This document shows positions 20,647 through 30,817 of a DNA stretch of 64,000 nt, one piece after another (position 1 is the first letter of the stretch; each line of letters starts with the position of its first letter). The DNA lies in the NCBI RefSeq assembly GCF_029227915.1, contig NC_079876.1, positions 17,546,001 to 17,610,000 on the forward strand. Reading direction: 5' to 3'. The position numbers were made by a program, and so were the translations under genes. Origin of the DNA: Hydractinia symbiolongicarpus. Lineage: Eukaryota > Cnidaria > Hydrozoa > Anthoathecata > Hydractiniidae. A model generated the notes under the pieces. That model searched no databases, was not told the origin of the DNA, and saw only the letters and a program-made list of their open reading frames with translations.

Positions 20647-20665
20647 CGGCCGACGCATATCGCTA

Positions 20666-20683
20666 CTAGATTACATGTTCTAG
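20666..20683 (+). other. CTAGA/TCTAG inverted repeat just downstream of tRNA (reference monomer)
   Basis: CTAGA, eight bases, TCTAG begins about 8 bp after the tRNA end and would form a small hairpin in the 3' trailer. Many monomers carry TTAGA on the left arm, which still pairs through a U·G wobble. Family S trailers (CTTGTTTTGATG) lose the left arm. Confidence 0.45.
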
Positions 20684-20863
20684 TCTATTAAATTCAGTAC
20701 GTGTCGTTTCTACTTTGAAGATGATTAGGAAGGCAAATTTTGTTTGGACAGTTAATGTTTTCAAGTTATGAAAACACAAGGGAAGTGCATATAATACGAA
20801 AGATGCCCTTATTTTGATCGCGAAAGTACCTTACCTGCAATAACTCCAACAATTCTGCTGCCA

Positions 20864-20934
20864 CCGGCGGTGGTGTAAAGGTTAGTATTGTTGCCTTCAA
20901 AGAAATAGATCCGGTTTCGATTCCGGCCGACCCA
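20864..20934 (+). pseudogene. tRNA-like, family S, anticodon TCA
   Basis: Loop CTTCAAA at 20895-20901 reads TCA (Ser). Acceptor region is the CCACCGGCGGTGG palindrome. Confidence 0.75.
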
Positions 20935-21139
20935 TTTGGCTGCTTGTTTTGATGTTCTAGTCTATTAAATTGTGTACGTGTGGGTTCTCCTTTGAAGATG
21001 ATTAGGAGGGCAACTTGTTTTTGCCAGAAAATATTTCCAAGTTGTGAAGACACAAGGTAAATGCATATAATACGAAAGATGTCCTTACTTTGATCGCGAA
21101 AGTACCTTACCTGCAATAACTCCAACAATTCTGCTGTCA

Positions 21140-21211
21140 GCTTCGGTGGTGTAAAGATTAGCATTGTGGCCTTCCAAGCAGTAGATCCGGGTTCGATTCC
21201 CGGCTGAAGCA
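21140..21211 (+). tRNA. tRNA-Gly(UCC), family T with restored acceptor
   Basis: GCTTCGG pairs fully with CTGAAGC: G3 to T compensates A69. T stem and B box are consensus. Confidence 0.75.
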
Positions 21212-21416
21212 TTTGGCTGTTAGATTTCATGTTCTAGTCTATTAAATTCAGTTTTTGTGGTTCCTACTTAAAACATGAATAGGAGGACCAATTTTTTTTT
21301 ACACTTATTGTTTTCAATCTGTGAAGACACAAGGAAAATGCATATAATTCTAAAAATGCCCTTATTTTGATGGCGAAAGTACCTTACCTGTAATAACTCC
21401 AACAATACTTCTGTCA

Positions 21417-21488
21417 GCGTCAGTGTTGTAAAGGTTAGCATTGTTGCCTTCCAAGCAATAGATCCGGGTTCGATTCCCGGCCGACGCA
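21417..21488 (+). tRNA. tRNA-Gly(UCC), two changes
   Basis: GCGTCAG acceptor and TGTTGTAAAGG A box. Confidence 0.76.
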
Positions 21489-21694
21489 TATCGCTACTAG
21501 ATTACATGTTCTAGTCTATTAAATTCAGTACGTGTCGTTTCTACTTTGAAGATGATTAGGAAGGCAAATTTTGTTTGGACAGTTAATGTTTTCAAGTTGT
21601 GAAAACACAAGGGAAGTGCATATAATACGAAAGATGCCCTTATTTTGATCGCGAAAGTACCTTACCTGCAATAACTCCAACAATTCTGCTGCCA

Positions 21695-21765
21695 CCGGCG
21701 GTGGTGTAAAGGTTAGTATTGTTGCCTTCCAAGAAATAGATCCGGTTTTGATTCCGGCCGACCCA
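21695..21765 (+). pseudogene. tRNA-Gly(UCC)-like, family S
   Basis: T arm CCGGTTTTGATTCCGG. Confidence 0.75.
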
Positions 21766-21970
21766 TTTGGCTGCTTGTTTTGATGTACTAGTCTATTAAA
21801 TTGTGTACGTGTGGGTTCTCTTTTGAAGATGATTAGGAGGGCAACTTGTTTTTGCCAGAAAATATTTCCAAGTTGTGAAGACACAAGGGAAATGCATATA
21901 ATACGAAAGATGTCCTTACTTTGATCGCAAAAGTACCTTACCTGCAATAACTCCAACAATTCTGCTGTCA

Positions 21971-22042
21971 GCGTCGGTGGTGTAAAGATTAGCATTGTGG
22001 CCTTCCAAGCAGTAGATCCGGGTTCGATTCCCGGCTGAAGCA
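21971..22042 (+). pseudogene. tRNA-Gly(UCC)-like, family T
   Basis: GCGTCGG/CTGAAGC has a G3-A69 mismatch; B box intact. Confidence 0.73.
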
Positions 22043-22246
22043 TTTGGCTGTTAGATTTCATGTTCTAGTCTATTAAATTCAGTTTTTGTGGTTCCTACTT
22101 AAAAGATGATTAGGAGGACAAATTTTTTTGACACTTATTGTTTTCAAGTTGTGAAGACACAAGGGAAATGCATATAATTCTAAAGATGCCCTTATTTTGA
22201 TCGCGAAAGTACCTTACCTGTAATAACTCCAACAATACCTCTGTCA

Positions 22247-22318
22247 GCGTCGGTGGTGTAAAGGTTAGCATTGTTGCCTTCCAAGCAATAGATCCGGGTT
22301 CGATTCCCGGCCGACGCA
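22247..22318 (+). tRNA. trnG-UCC: tRNA-Gly(UCC), exact consensus
   Basis: First member of the 830-bp trimer, copy 1. Confidence 0.96.
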
Positions 22319-22524
22319 TATCGCTACTAGATTACATGTTCTAGTCTATTAAATTAAGTACGTGTCGTTTCTACTTTGAAGATGGTTAGGAAGGCAAATT
22401 TTGTTTGGACAGTTAATGTTTTCAAGTTGTGAAAACACAAGGGAAGTGCATATAATACGAAAGATGCCCTTATTTTGATCGCGAAAGTACCTTACCTGCA
22501 ATAACTCCAACAATTCTGCTGCCA

Positions 22525-22595
22525 CCGGCGGTGGTGTAAAGGTTAGTATTGTTGCCTTCCAAGAAATAGATCCGGTTTCGATTCCGACCGACCCA
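22525..22595 (+). pseudogene. tRNA-Gly(UCC)-like, family S
   Basis: T-stem 3' side CCGACCG; trimer copy 1. Confidence 0.75.
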
Positions 22596-22800
22596 TTTGG
22601 CTGCTTGTTTTGATGTTCTAGTCTATTAAATTGTGTACGTGTGGGTTCTCCTTTGAAGATGATTAGGAGGGCAACTTGTTTTTGCCAGAAAATATTTCCA
22701 AGTTGTGAAGACACAAGGGAAATGCATATAATACGAATGATGTCCTTACTTTGATCGCAAAAGTACCTTACCTGCAATAACTCCAACAATTCTGCTGTCA

Positions 22801-22872
22801 GCGTCGGTGGTGTAAAGATTAGCATTGTGGCCTTCCAAGCAGTAGATCCGGGTTCGATTCCCGGCTGAAGCA
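22801..22872 (+). pseudogene. tRNA-Gly(UCC)-like, family T
   Basis: Trimer copy 1. Confidence 0.73.
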
Positions 22873-23076
22873 TTTGGCTGTTAGATTTCATGTTCTAGTC
22901 TATTAAATTCAGTTTTTGTGGTTCCTACTTAAAAGATGATTAGGAGGACAAATTTTTTTGACACTTATTGTTTTCAAGTTGTGAAGACACAAGGGAAATG
23001 CATATAATTCTAAAGATGCCCTTATTTTGATCGCGAAAGTACCTTACCTGTAATAACTCCAACAATACCTCTGTCA

Positions 23077-23148
23077 GCGTCGGTGGTGTAAAGGTTAGCA
23101 TTGTTGCCTTCCAAGCAATAGATCCGGGTTCGATTCCCGGCCGACGCA
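23077..23148 (+). tRNA. trnG-UCC: tRNA-Gly(UCC), exact consensus
   Basis: Trimer copy 2, identical to 22247. Confidence 0.96.
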
Positions 23149-23354
23149 TATCGCTACTAGATTACATGTTCTAGTCTATTAAATTAAGTACGTGTCGTTT
23201 CTACTTTGAAGATGGTTAGGAAGGCAAATTTTGTTTGGACAGTTAATGTTTTCAAGTTGTGAAAACACAAGGGAAGTGCATATAATACGAAAGATGCCCT
23301 TATTTTGATCGCGAAAGTACCTTACCTGCAATAACTCCAACAATTCTGCTGCCA

Positions 23355-23425
23355 CCGGCGGTGGTGTAAAGGTTAGTATTGTTGCCTTCCAAGAAATAGA
23401 TCCGGTTTCGATTCCGACCGACCCA
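23355..23425 (+). pseudogene. tRNA-Gly(UCC)-like, family S
   Basis: Trimer copy 2. Confidence 0.75.
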
Positions 23426-23630
23426 TTTGGCTGCTTGTTTTGATGTTCTAGTCTATTAAATTGTGTACGTGTGGGTTCTCCTTTGAAGATGATTAGGAGG
23501 GCAACTTGTTTTTGCCAGAAAATATTTCCAAGTTGTGAAGACACAAGGGAAATGCATATAATACGAATGATGTCCTTACTTTGATCGCAAAAGTACCTTA
23601 CCTGCAATAACTCCAACAATTCTGCTGTCA

Positions 23631-23702
23631 GCGTCGGTGGTGTAAAGATTAGCATTGTGGCCTTCCAAGCAGTAGATCCGGGTTCGATTCCCGGCTGAAG
23701 CA
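23631..23702 (+). pseudogene. tRNA-Gly(UCC)-like, family T
   Basis: Trimer copy 2. Confidence 0.73.
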
Positions 23703-23906
23703 TTTGGCTGTTAGATTTCATGTTCTAGTCTATTAAATTCAGTTTTTGTGGTTCCTACTTAAAAGATGATTAGGAGGACAAATTTTTTTGACACTTATTG
23801 TTTTCAAGTTGTGAAGACACAAGGGAAATGCATATAATTCTAAAGATGCCCTTATTTTGATCGCGAAAGTACCTTACCTGTAATAACTCCAACAATACCT
23901 CTGTCA

Positions 23907-23978
23907 GCGTCGGTGGTGTAAAGGTTAGCATTGTTGCCTTCCAAGCAATAGATCCGGGTTCGATTCCCGGCCGACGCA
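23907..23978 (+). tRNA. trnG-UCC: tRNA-Gly(UCC), exact consensus
   Basis: Trimer copy 3. Confidence 0.96.
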
Positions 23979-24184
23979 TATCGCTACTAGATTACATGTT
24001 CTAGTCTATTAAATTAAGTACGTGTCGTTTCTACTTTGAAGATGGTTAGGAAGGCAAATTTTGTTTGGACAGTTAATGTTTTCAAGTTGTGAAAACACAA
24101 GGGAAGTGCATATAATACGAAAGATGCCCTTATTTTGATCGCGAAAGTACCTTACCTGCAATAACTCCAACAATTCTGCTGCCA

Positions 24185-24255
24185 CCGGCGGTGGTGTAAA
24201 GGTTAGTATTGTTGCCTTCCAAGAAATAGATCCGGTTTCGATTCCGGCCGACCCA
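24185..24255 (+). pseudogene. tRNA-Gly(UCC)-like, family S
   Basis: Trimer copy 3, with CCGGCCG rather than CCGACCG. Confidence 0.75.
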
Positions 24256-24460
24256 TTTGGCTGCTTGTTTTGATGTTCTAGTCTATTAAATTGTGTACGT
24301 GTGGGTTCTCCTTTGAAGATGATTAGGAGGGCAACTTGTTTTTGCCAGAAAATATTTCCAAGTTGTGAAGACACAAGGGAAATGCATATAATACGAAAAA
24401 TGTCCTTACTTTGATCGCAAAAGTACCTTACCTGCAATAACTCCAACAATTCTGCTGTCA

Positions 24461-24532
24461 GCGTCGGTGGTGTAAAGATTAGCATTGTGGCCTTCCAAGT
24501 AGTAGATCCGGGTTCGATTCCCGGCTGAAGCA
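24461..24532 (+). pseudogene. tRNA-Gly(UCC)-like, family T
   Basis: Trimer copy 3; AAGTAGTAG. Confidence 0.73.
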
Positions 24533-24736
24533 TTTGGCTGTTAGATTTCATGTTCCAGTCTATTAAATTCAGTTTTTGTGGTTTCTACTTAAAAGATGAT
24601 TAGGAGGACAAATTTTTTTGACACTTATTGTTTTCAAGTTGTGAAGACACAAGGGAAATGCATATAATTCTAAAGATGCCCTTATTTTGATCGCGTAAGT
24701 ACCTTACCTGTAATAACTCCAACAATACTTCTGTCA

Positions 24737-24808
24737 GCGTCGGTGGTGTAAAGGTTAGCATTGTTGCCTTCCAAGCAATAGATCCTGGTTCAATTCCCGG
24801 CCGACGCA
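24737..24808 (+). tRNA. tRNA-Gly(UCC), two changes
   Basis: T arm CCTGGTTCAATTCCCGG; B box GGTTCAATTCC. Confidence 0.76.
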
Positions 24809-25014
24809 TATCGCTACTAGATTACATGTTCTAGTCTATTAAATTCAGTACGTGTCGTTTCTACTTTGAAGATGATTAGGAAGGCAAATTTTGTTTGGAC
24901 AGTTAATATTTTCAAGTTGTGAAAACACAAGGGAGGTGCATATAATACGAAAGATGCCCTTATTTTGATCGCGAAAGTTCCTTACCTGCAATAACTCCAA
25001 CAATTCTGCTGCCA

Positions 25015-25086
25015 CCGGCGGTGGTGTAAAGGTTAGTATTGTTGCCTTCCAAGCAATAGATCCGGATTCGATTCCCGGCCGACGCA
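25015..25086 (+). pseudogene. tRNA-Gly(UCC)-like, mosaic M
   Basis: CCGGCGG 5' strand with full-length T arm CCGGATTCGATTCCCGG and CCGACGCA. Confidence 0.73.
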
Positions 25087-25292
25087 TTTGGCTGCTAGAC
25101 TACATGTTCTAGTCTATTAAATTCAGTACGTGTCGTTTCTACTTTGATGGTGATTAGGAAGGCAAATTTTGTTTGGACAGTTAATGTTTTCAAGTTGTGA
25201 AAACACAAGGGAAGTGCATATAATACGAAAGATGCCCTTATTTTGATCGCGAAAGTACCTTACCTGCAATAACTCCAACAATTCTGCTGCCA

Positions 25293-25362
25293 CCGGCGGT
25301 GGTGTAAAGGTTAGTATTGTTGCCTTCCAAGAAATAGATCGGTTTCGATTCCGGCCGACCCA
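25293..25362 (+). pseudogene. tRNA-Gly(UCC)-like, family S, 70 nt
   Basis: A further C is lost before GGTTTCGATT. Confidence 0.75.
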
Positions 25363-25567
25363 TTTGGCTGCTTGTTTTGATGTTCTAGTCTATTAAATTG
25401 TGTACGTGTGGGTTCCCCTTTGAAGATGATTAGGAGGGCAACTTGTTTTTGCCAGAAAATATTTCCAAGTTGTGAAGACACAAGGGAAATGCATATAATA
25501 CGAAAGATGTCCTTACTTTGATCGCGAAAGTACCTTACCTGCGATAACTCCAACAATTCTGCTGTCA

Positions 25568-25639
25568 GCGTCGGTGGTGTAAAGATTAGCATTGTGGCCT
25601 TCCAAGCAGTATATCCGGGTTCGATTCCCGGCTGAAGCA
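25568..25639 (+). pseudogene. tRNA-Gly(UCC)-like, family T
   Basis: GCAGTATAT variable region; G3-A69 mismatch. Confidence 0.73.
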
Positions 25640-25843
25640 TTTGGCTGTTAGATTTCATGTTCTAGTCTATTAAATTCAGTTTTTGTGGTTCCTACTTAAA
25701 AGATGATTAGGAGGACAAATTTTTTTGACACTTATTGTTTTCAAGTTGTGAAGACACAAGGGAAATGCATATAATTCTAAAGATGCCCTTATTTTGATCG
25801 CGTAAATACCTTACCTGTAATAACTCCAACAATACTTCTGTCA

Positions 25844-25915
25844 GCGTCGGTGGTGTAAAGGTTAGCATTGTTGCCTTCCAAGCAATAGATCCGGGGTCAA
25901 TTCCCGGCCGACGCA
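25844..25915 (+). tRNA. tRNA-Gly(UCC), two changes
   Basis: T loop GTCAATT (B box GGGTCAATTCC). Confidence 0.74.
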
Positions 25916-26121
25916 TATCGCTACTAGATTACATGTTCTAGTCTATTAAATTCAGTACGTGTCGTTTCTACTTTGAAGATGATTAGGAAGGCAAATTTTG
26001 TTTGGACAGTTAATATTTTCAAGTTGTGAAAACACAAGGGAGGTGCATATAATACGAAAGATGCCCTTATTTTGATCGCGAAAGTACCTTACCTGCAATA
26101 ACTCCAACAATTCTGCTGCCA

Positions 26122-26193
26122 CCGGCGGTGGTGTAAAGGTTAGTATTGTTGCCTTCCAAGCAATAGATCCGGATTCGATTCCCGGCCGACGCA
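26122..26193 (+). pseudogene. tRNA-Gly(UCC)-like, mosaic M
   Basis: Tetramer partner of 25015. Confidence 0.73.
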
Positions 26194-26399
26194 TTTGGCT
26201 GCTAGACTACATGTTCTAGTCTATTAAATTCAGTACGTGTCGTTTCTACTTTGATGGTGATTAGGAAGGCAAATTTTGTTTGGACAGTTAATGTTTTCAA
26301 GTTGTGAAAACACAAGGGAAGTGCATATAATACGAAAGATGCCCTTATTTTGATCGCGAAAGTACCTTACCTGCAATAACTCCAACAATTCTGCTGCCA

Positions 26400-26470
26400 C
26401 CGACGGTGGTGTAAAGGTTAGTATTGTTGCCTTCCAAGAAATAGATCCGGTTTCGATTCCGGCCGACCCA
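26400..26470 (+). pseudogene. tRNA-Gly(UCC)-like, family S
   Basis: CCGACGG acceptor strand. Confidence 0.75.
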
Positions 26471-26675
26471 TTTGGCTGCTTGTTTTGATGTACTAGTCTA
26501 TTAAATTGTGTACGTGTGGGTTCTCTTTTGAAGATGATTAGGAAGGCAACTTGTTTTTGCCAGAAAATATTTCCAAGTTGTGAAGACACAAGGGAAATGC
26601 ATATAATACGAAAGATGTCCTTACTTTGATCGCGAAAGTACCTTACCTGCAATAACTCCAACAATTCTGCTGTCA

Positions 26676-26747
26676 GCGTCGGTGGTGTAAAGATTAGCAT
26701 TGTGGCCTTCCAAGCAGTAGATCCGGTTTCGATTCCCGGCTGAAGCA
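26676..26747 (+). pseudogene. tRNA-Gly(UCC)-like, family T
   Basis: T arm CCGGTTTCGATTCCCGG, end CTGAAGCA. Confidence 0.73.
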
Positions 26748-26952
26748 TTTGGCTGTTAGATTTCATGTTCTAGTCTATTAAATTCAGTTTTTGTGGTTCC
26801 TACTTTAAAGATGATTAGGAGGACAAATTTTTTTTGACACTTATTGTTTTCAAGTTGTGAAGACACAAGGGAAATGCATATAATTCTAAAGATGCCCTTA
26901 TTTTGATCGCGAAAGTACCTTACCTGTAATAACTCCAACAATACCTCTGTCA

Positions 26953-27024
26953 GCGTCGGTGGTGTAAAGGTTAGCATTGTTGCCTTCCAAGCAATAGATC
27001 CGGGTTCGATTCCCGGCCGACGCA
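26953..27024 (+). tRNA. trnG-UCC: tRNA-Gly(UCC), exact consensus
   Basis: Matches the consensus throughout. Confidence 0.96.
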
Positions 27025-27229
27025 TATCGCTACTAGATTACATGTTCTAGTCTATTAAATTAAGTACGTGTCGTTTCTACTTTGAAGATGGTTAGGAAGG
27101 CAAATTTTGTTTGGACAGTTAATGTTTTCAAGTTGTGAAACACAAGGGAAGTGCTTATAATACGAAAGATGCCCTTATTTTGATCGCGAAAGTACCTTAC
27201 CTGCAATAACTCCAACAATTCTGCTGCCA

Positions 27230-27301
27230 CCGGCGGTGGTGTAAAGGTTAGTATTGTTGCCTTCCAAGCAATAGATCCGGGTTCGATTCCCGGCCGACGC
27301 A
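27230..27301 (+). pseudogene. tRNA-Gly(UCC)-like, mosaic M
   Basis: CCGGCGG and GTTAGTATT on the 5' side; from the anticodon onward it is exact consensus. Confidence 0.74.
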
Positions 27302-27507
27302 TTTGGCTGCTAGACTACATGTTCTAGTCTATTAAATTCAGTACGTGTCGTTTCTACTTTGAAGGTGATTAGGAAGGCAAATTTTGTTTGGACAGTTAAT
27401 GTTTTCAAGTTGCGAAAGCACAAGGGAAGTGCATATAATACGAAAGATGCCCTTATTTCGATCGCGAAAGTATCTTACCTGCAATAACTCCAACAATTCT
27501 GCTGCCT

Positions 27508-27578
27508 CAGGCGGTGGTGTAAAGGTTAGTATTGTTGCCTTCCAAGCAATAGATCCGGTTTCGATTCCGGCCGACCCA
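27508..27578 (+). pseudogene. tRNA-Gly(UCC)-like, family S variant
   Basis: CAGGCGG acceptor strand (CCTCAGGCGG), end CCGACCCA. Confidence 0.75.
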
Positions 27579-27783
27579 TTTGGCTGCTTGTTTTGATGTT
27601 CTAGTCTATTAAATTGTGTACGTGTGGGTTCTCCTTTGAAGATGATTAGGAGGGCAACTTGTTTTTGCCAGAATATATTTTCAAGTTGTGAAGACACAAG
27701 GGAAATGCATACAATACGAAAGATGTCCTTACTTTGATCGCGAAAGTACCTTACCTGCAATAACTCCAACAATTCTGCTGTCA

Positions 27784-27855
27784 GCGTCGGTGGTGTAAAG
27801 ATTAGCATTGTGGCCTTCCAAGCAATAGATCCGGGTTCGATTCCCGGCCGACGCA
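27784..27855 (+). tRNA. tRNA-Gly(UCC), family R, two changes
   Basis: AAAGATTAGC and GTGGC only; TAGAT, T arm and acceptor are consensus. Confidence 0.8.
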
Positions 27856-28060
27856 TTTGGCTGTTAGATTTCATGTTCTAGTCTATTAAATTCAGTTTTT
27901 GTGGTTCCTACTTAAAAGATGATTAGGAGGACAAATTTTTTTTGACACTTATTGTTTTCAAGTTGTGAAGACACAAGGGAAATGCATATAATTCTAAAGA
28001 TGCCCTTATTTTGATCGCGAAAGTACCTTACCTGTAATAACTCCAACAATACTTCTGTCA

Positions 28061-28132
28061 GCGTCGGTGGTGTAAAAGTTAGCATTGTTGCCTTCCAAGC
28101 AATAGATCCGGGTTCGATTCCCGGCCGACGCA
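28061..28132 (+). tRNA. tRNA-Gly(UCC), one change
   Basis: D loop G17 to A (AAAAG). Confidence 0.86.
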
Positions 28133-28338
28133 TTTCGCTACGAGATTACATGTTCTAGTCTATTAAATTCAGTACGTGTCGTTTCTACTTTGAAGATGAT
28201 TAGAAAGGCAAATTTTGTTTGGACAGTTAATATTTTCAAGTTGTGAAGACACAAGGGAAATGCATATAATACGAAAGATGCCCTTATTTAGATCGCGAAA
28301 GTACCTTACCTGCAATAACTCCAACAATTCTGCTGCCA

Positions 28339-28410
28339 CCGGCGGTGGTGTAAAGGTTAGTATTGTTGCCTTCCAAGCAATAGATCCGGGTTCGATTCCC
28401 GGCCGACGCA
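28339..28410 (+). pseudogene. tRNA-Gly(UCC)-like, mosaic M
   Basis: Partner of 27230 at +1,109 bp. Confidence 0.74.
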
Positions 28411-28616
28411 TTTGGCTGCTAGACTACATGTTCTAGTCTATTAAATTCAGTACGTGTCGTTTCTACTTTGAAGGTGATTAGGAAGGCAAATTTTGTTTGG
28501 ACAGTTAATGTTTTCAAGTTGCGAAAGCACAAGGGAAGTGCATATAATACGAAAGATGCCCTTATTTCGATCGCGAAAGTATCTTACCTGCAATAACTCC
28601 AACAATTCTGCTGCCT

Positions 28617-28687
28617 CAGGCGGTGGTGTAAAGGTTAGTATTGTTGCCTTCCAAGCAATAGATCCGGTTTCGATTCCGGCCGACCCA
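28617..28687 (+). pseudogene. tRNA-Gly(UCC)-like, family S variant
   Basis: Partner of 27508 (CAGGCGG). Confidence 0.75.
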
Positions 28688-28892
28688 TTTGGCTGCTTGT
28701 TTTGATGTTCTAGTCTATTAAATTGTGTACGTGTGGGTTCTCCTTTGAAGATGATTAGGAGGGCAACTTGTTTTTGCCAGAATATATTTTCAAGTTGTGA
28801 AGACACAAGGGAAATGCATAAAACACGAAAGATGCCCTTATTTTGATTGCAAAAGTACCTTACCTGCATTAACTCCAACAATTCTTCTGTCA

Positions 28893-28964
28893 GAGTCGGT
28901 GGTGTAAAAGATAGCATTTTTGTCTTCCAAGCAATACATCCTGGTTCACTTCCAATTTGACGCA
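28893..28964 (+). pseudogene. tRNA-Gly(UCC)-like, family P variant
   Basis: GAGTCGG, AAAAGATAGC, T arm CCTGGTTCACTTCCAAT. Confidence 0.74.
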
Positions 28965-29169
28965 TTTGGCTGCTAGATTTCATGTTCTAGTCTATCAAAT
29001 TTAGTACGTGTGGTTTTTTCTTTGAAGATGATTAGGAGGGCAAATTGTTTTTGCCAGTTAATGCTTTCAAGTTGTGACGGCATAAGGGAAATGCATATAG
29101 TATGAAAGATGCCCTTACTTTGATTTTCAAAGTACCTTACCTGCAATAACTCCAACAATTCTTTTGTCA

Positions 29170-29242
29170 GCGTCGGTGGTGTAAAGGTTAGCATTGTTGC
29201 TTTCCAAACAAAAAGATCCGGGTTCGATTCCCGGCGGACGAA
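29170..29242 (+). pseudogene. tRNA-Gly(UCC)-like, 73 nt
   Basis: Loop TTTCCAA, one base inserted after it (ACAAAAAGAT), end CGGACGAA. Confidence 0.72.
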
Positions 29243-29448
29243 TTTGGCTGCTAGATTACATGTTCTAGTCTATTAAATTGAGTACGTGTGGTTTCCACTT
29301 TGAAGGTGATTAGGAGGGCAAATTTTGTTTGGACAGTTAATGTTTTCAAGTTGTGAAGACACAAGGGAAATGCATAAAACACAAAAGATGCCCTTATTTT
29401 GAATGCAAAAGTACCTAACCTGCATTAACTCCCACAATTCTGCTGTCA

Positions 29449-29520
29449 GAGTCGGTGGTGTAAAAGATAGTATTTTTGTCTTCTAAGCAATAGATCCTGG
29501 TTCACTTCCAATTTGACGCA
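29449..29520 (+). pseudogene. tRNA-like, family P variant, anticodon TCT
   Basis: Loop CTTCTAA at 29480-29486 reads TCT (Arg); GAGTCGG acceptor, T arm as 28893. Confidence 0.74.
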
Positions 29521-29725
29521 TTTGGCTGCTAGATTTCATCTTCTAGTCTATTAAATTCAGTACGTGTGGTTTCTTCTTTGAAGAAGATTAGGAGGACAAA
29601 TTTTATTTGACACTTAATGTTTTCAAGTTGTGAAGACACAGGGGAAGTGCATATAATACGAAAGATGCCCTTATTTTGATCGCGAAAGTACCTTACCTGC
29701 AATAACTCCAACAATTCTGCTGCCA

Positions 29726-29797
29726 GCGTCGGTGGTGTAAAGGTTAGTATTGTTGCCTTCCAAGCAATAGATCCGGTTTCGATTTCTGGCCGACTCA
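29726..29797 (+). pseudogene. tRNA-Gly(UCC)-like
   Basis: T arm CCGGTTTCGATTTCTGG, end CCGACTCA. Confidence 0.72.
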
Positions 29798-29993
29798 TTT
29801 GGCTGCTAGATTTCATGTTCTAGTCTGTTAAATTCAGTTCTTGTGGTTCCTACTTAAAAGATGATTAGGAGGGCAAATTTTTTTTGACACTTAATGTTTT
29901 CAAGTTAAGAATACACAAGGGAAATGCATATAAAACGGAAGATGCCCTTATTTTGATCGCGAAAGTACCTTACCTGTCACAACTCCAACAATT

Positions 29994-30057
29994 GGTGTAA
30001 ATGTAAGCATTGTTGGCTTCCAAGCAATAGATCCGGGTTCGATTCCTGGCCGACACA
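29994..30057 (+). pseudogene. tRNA-Gly(UCC) fragment lacking the 5' acceptor strand
   Basis: ACAATTGGTGTAAATG: a deletion joins the leader to the A box, removing the acceptor strand. Anticodon stem GTTGG, end CCGACACA. Confidence 0.78.
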
Positions 30058-30262
30058 TTTGGCCGCTAGATTTTATGTTCTAGTCTATTAAATTCAGTTC
30101 TTGTGGTTCCTACTTAAAAGATAATTAGGAGGGCAAATTTTTTTTGACACTTAATGTTTTCAAGTTAAGAATACACAAGGGAAATGCATATAAAACGGAA
30201 GATGCCCTTATTTTGATCGCGAAAGTACCTTACCTGTCACCACTCCAACAATTATTCTGTCA

Positions 30263-30334
30263 GCGTCGGTGGTGTAAAGGTTAGCATTGCTGCCTTCCAA
30301 GCAATATATCCGGGTTCGATTCCCAGTTGACGCA
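30263..30334 (+). pseudogene. tRNA-Gly(UCC)-like, P-type end
   Basis: Consensus up to the T loop, then CCCAG and TTGACGCA: two T-stem mispairs. Confidence 0.72.
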
Positions 30335-30539
30335 TTTGGCTGCTAGATATGATGTTCTAGTCTATTAAATTCTGTACGTATGGGTTCTCCTTTGAAGATG
30401 ATTAGGAGGGCAACTTGTTTTTGCCAGCTAATGTTTTCAAGTTGTGCAGACACAAGGGAAATGCATATAATACGAAAGATGTCCTTACTTTGATCGCGAA
30501 AATACCTTACCTGCAATAACTCCAACAATTCTGCTGTCA

Positions 30540-30611
30540 GCGTCGGTGGTGTAAAGGTTAGCATTGTTGCCTTCCAAGCAATATATCCGGGTTCGATTCC
30601 CAGTTGACGCA
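30540..30611 (+). pseudogene. tRNA-Gly(UCC)-like, P-type end
   Basis: As 30263, with TATAT variable region. Confidence 0.72.
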
Positions 30612-30817
30612 TTTGGCTGCTAGATATGATGTTCTAGTCTATTAAATTCAGTACGTGTCGTTTCTACTTTGAAGGTGATTAGGAGGGCAAATTTTCTTTG
30701 GGCACTTAATGTTTTCAAGTTGTGAATACACAAGGGAAATGCATATAATGCGAAAGATTCCCTTTTTTTGATCGCGAAAGTACCTTACCTGTCACAACTC
30801 CAACAATTATGCTGTCA

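Larger units (their letters stand above)
20586..20657 (+). tRNA. trnG-UCC: tRNA-Gly(UCC), exact consensus (reference copy)
   Basis: Stems: acceptor GCGTCGG/CCGACGC, D GTGT/GCAT, anticodon GTTGC/GCAAT, T CCGGG/CCCGG. Loop CTTCCAA carries TCC at 20619-20621. A box 20593-20603, B box 20636-20646. No intron, no encoded CCA. Trailer starts TATCGC. Confidence 0.97.
22043..24532. repeat. 830-bp trimeric higher-order repeat (three copies)
   Basis: Copies at 22043-22872, 22873-23702 and 23703-24532 each hold one consensus tRNA, one family S pseudogene and one family T pseudogene. The first two look identical on inspection, including the rare CGAATGATG. The third differs at a few bases (CGAAAAATG; CCGGCCG instead of CCGACCG). 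A more diverged relative lies at 21213-22042. Confidence 0.93.
24533..26747. repeat. 1,107-bp tetrameric higher-order repeat (two copies)
   Basis: tRNA starts 24737, 25015 and 25293 recur at 25844, 26122 and 26400 (exactly +1,107), and 25568 recurs at 26676 (+1,108, after a one-base deletion in the first copy). Shared markers include GTTAATATTTTC, GGGAGGTGC and CGTAA in the upstream flanks. Confidence 0.9.
27230..28800. repeat. 1,109-bp partial tetramer repeat
   Basis: The mosaic tRNA at 27230 and the unusual family S copy at 27508 (CCTCAGGCGG) recur at 28339 and 28617, both +1,109 bp. The match extends through the flank with GCCAGAATATATTTTC and ends near 28800. Confidence 0.85.

Noticed and set aside
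22349-22891. 180-codon minus-strand open frame (and about 130 similar ones)
   Set aside because: It is the antisense of two consecutive tRNA cores plus flank. Frames recur with the 277-bp period, shift from monomer to monomer, and show no start context, domain or codon signal of their own.
28215-28436. Plus-strand open frames through the tRNA (ending near AFQAIDPGSIPG)
   Set aside because: They are direct translations of the tRNA sense strand; this peptide pattern is a typical artefact over tRNA-Gly genes.
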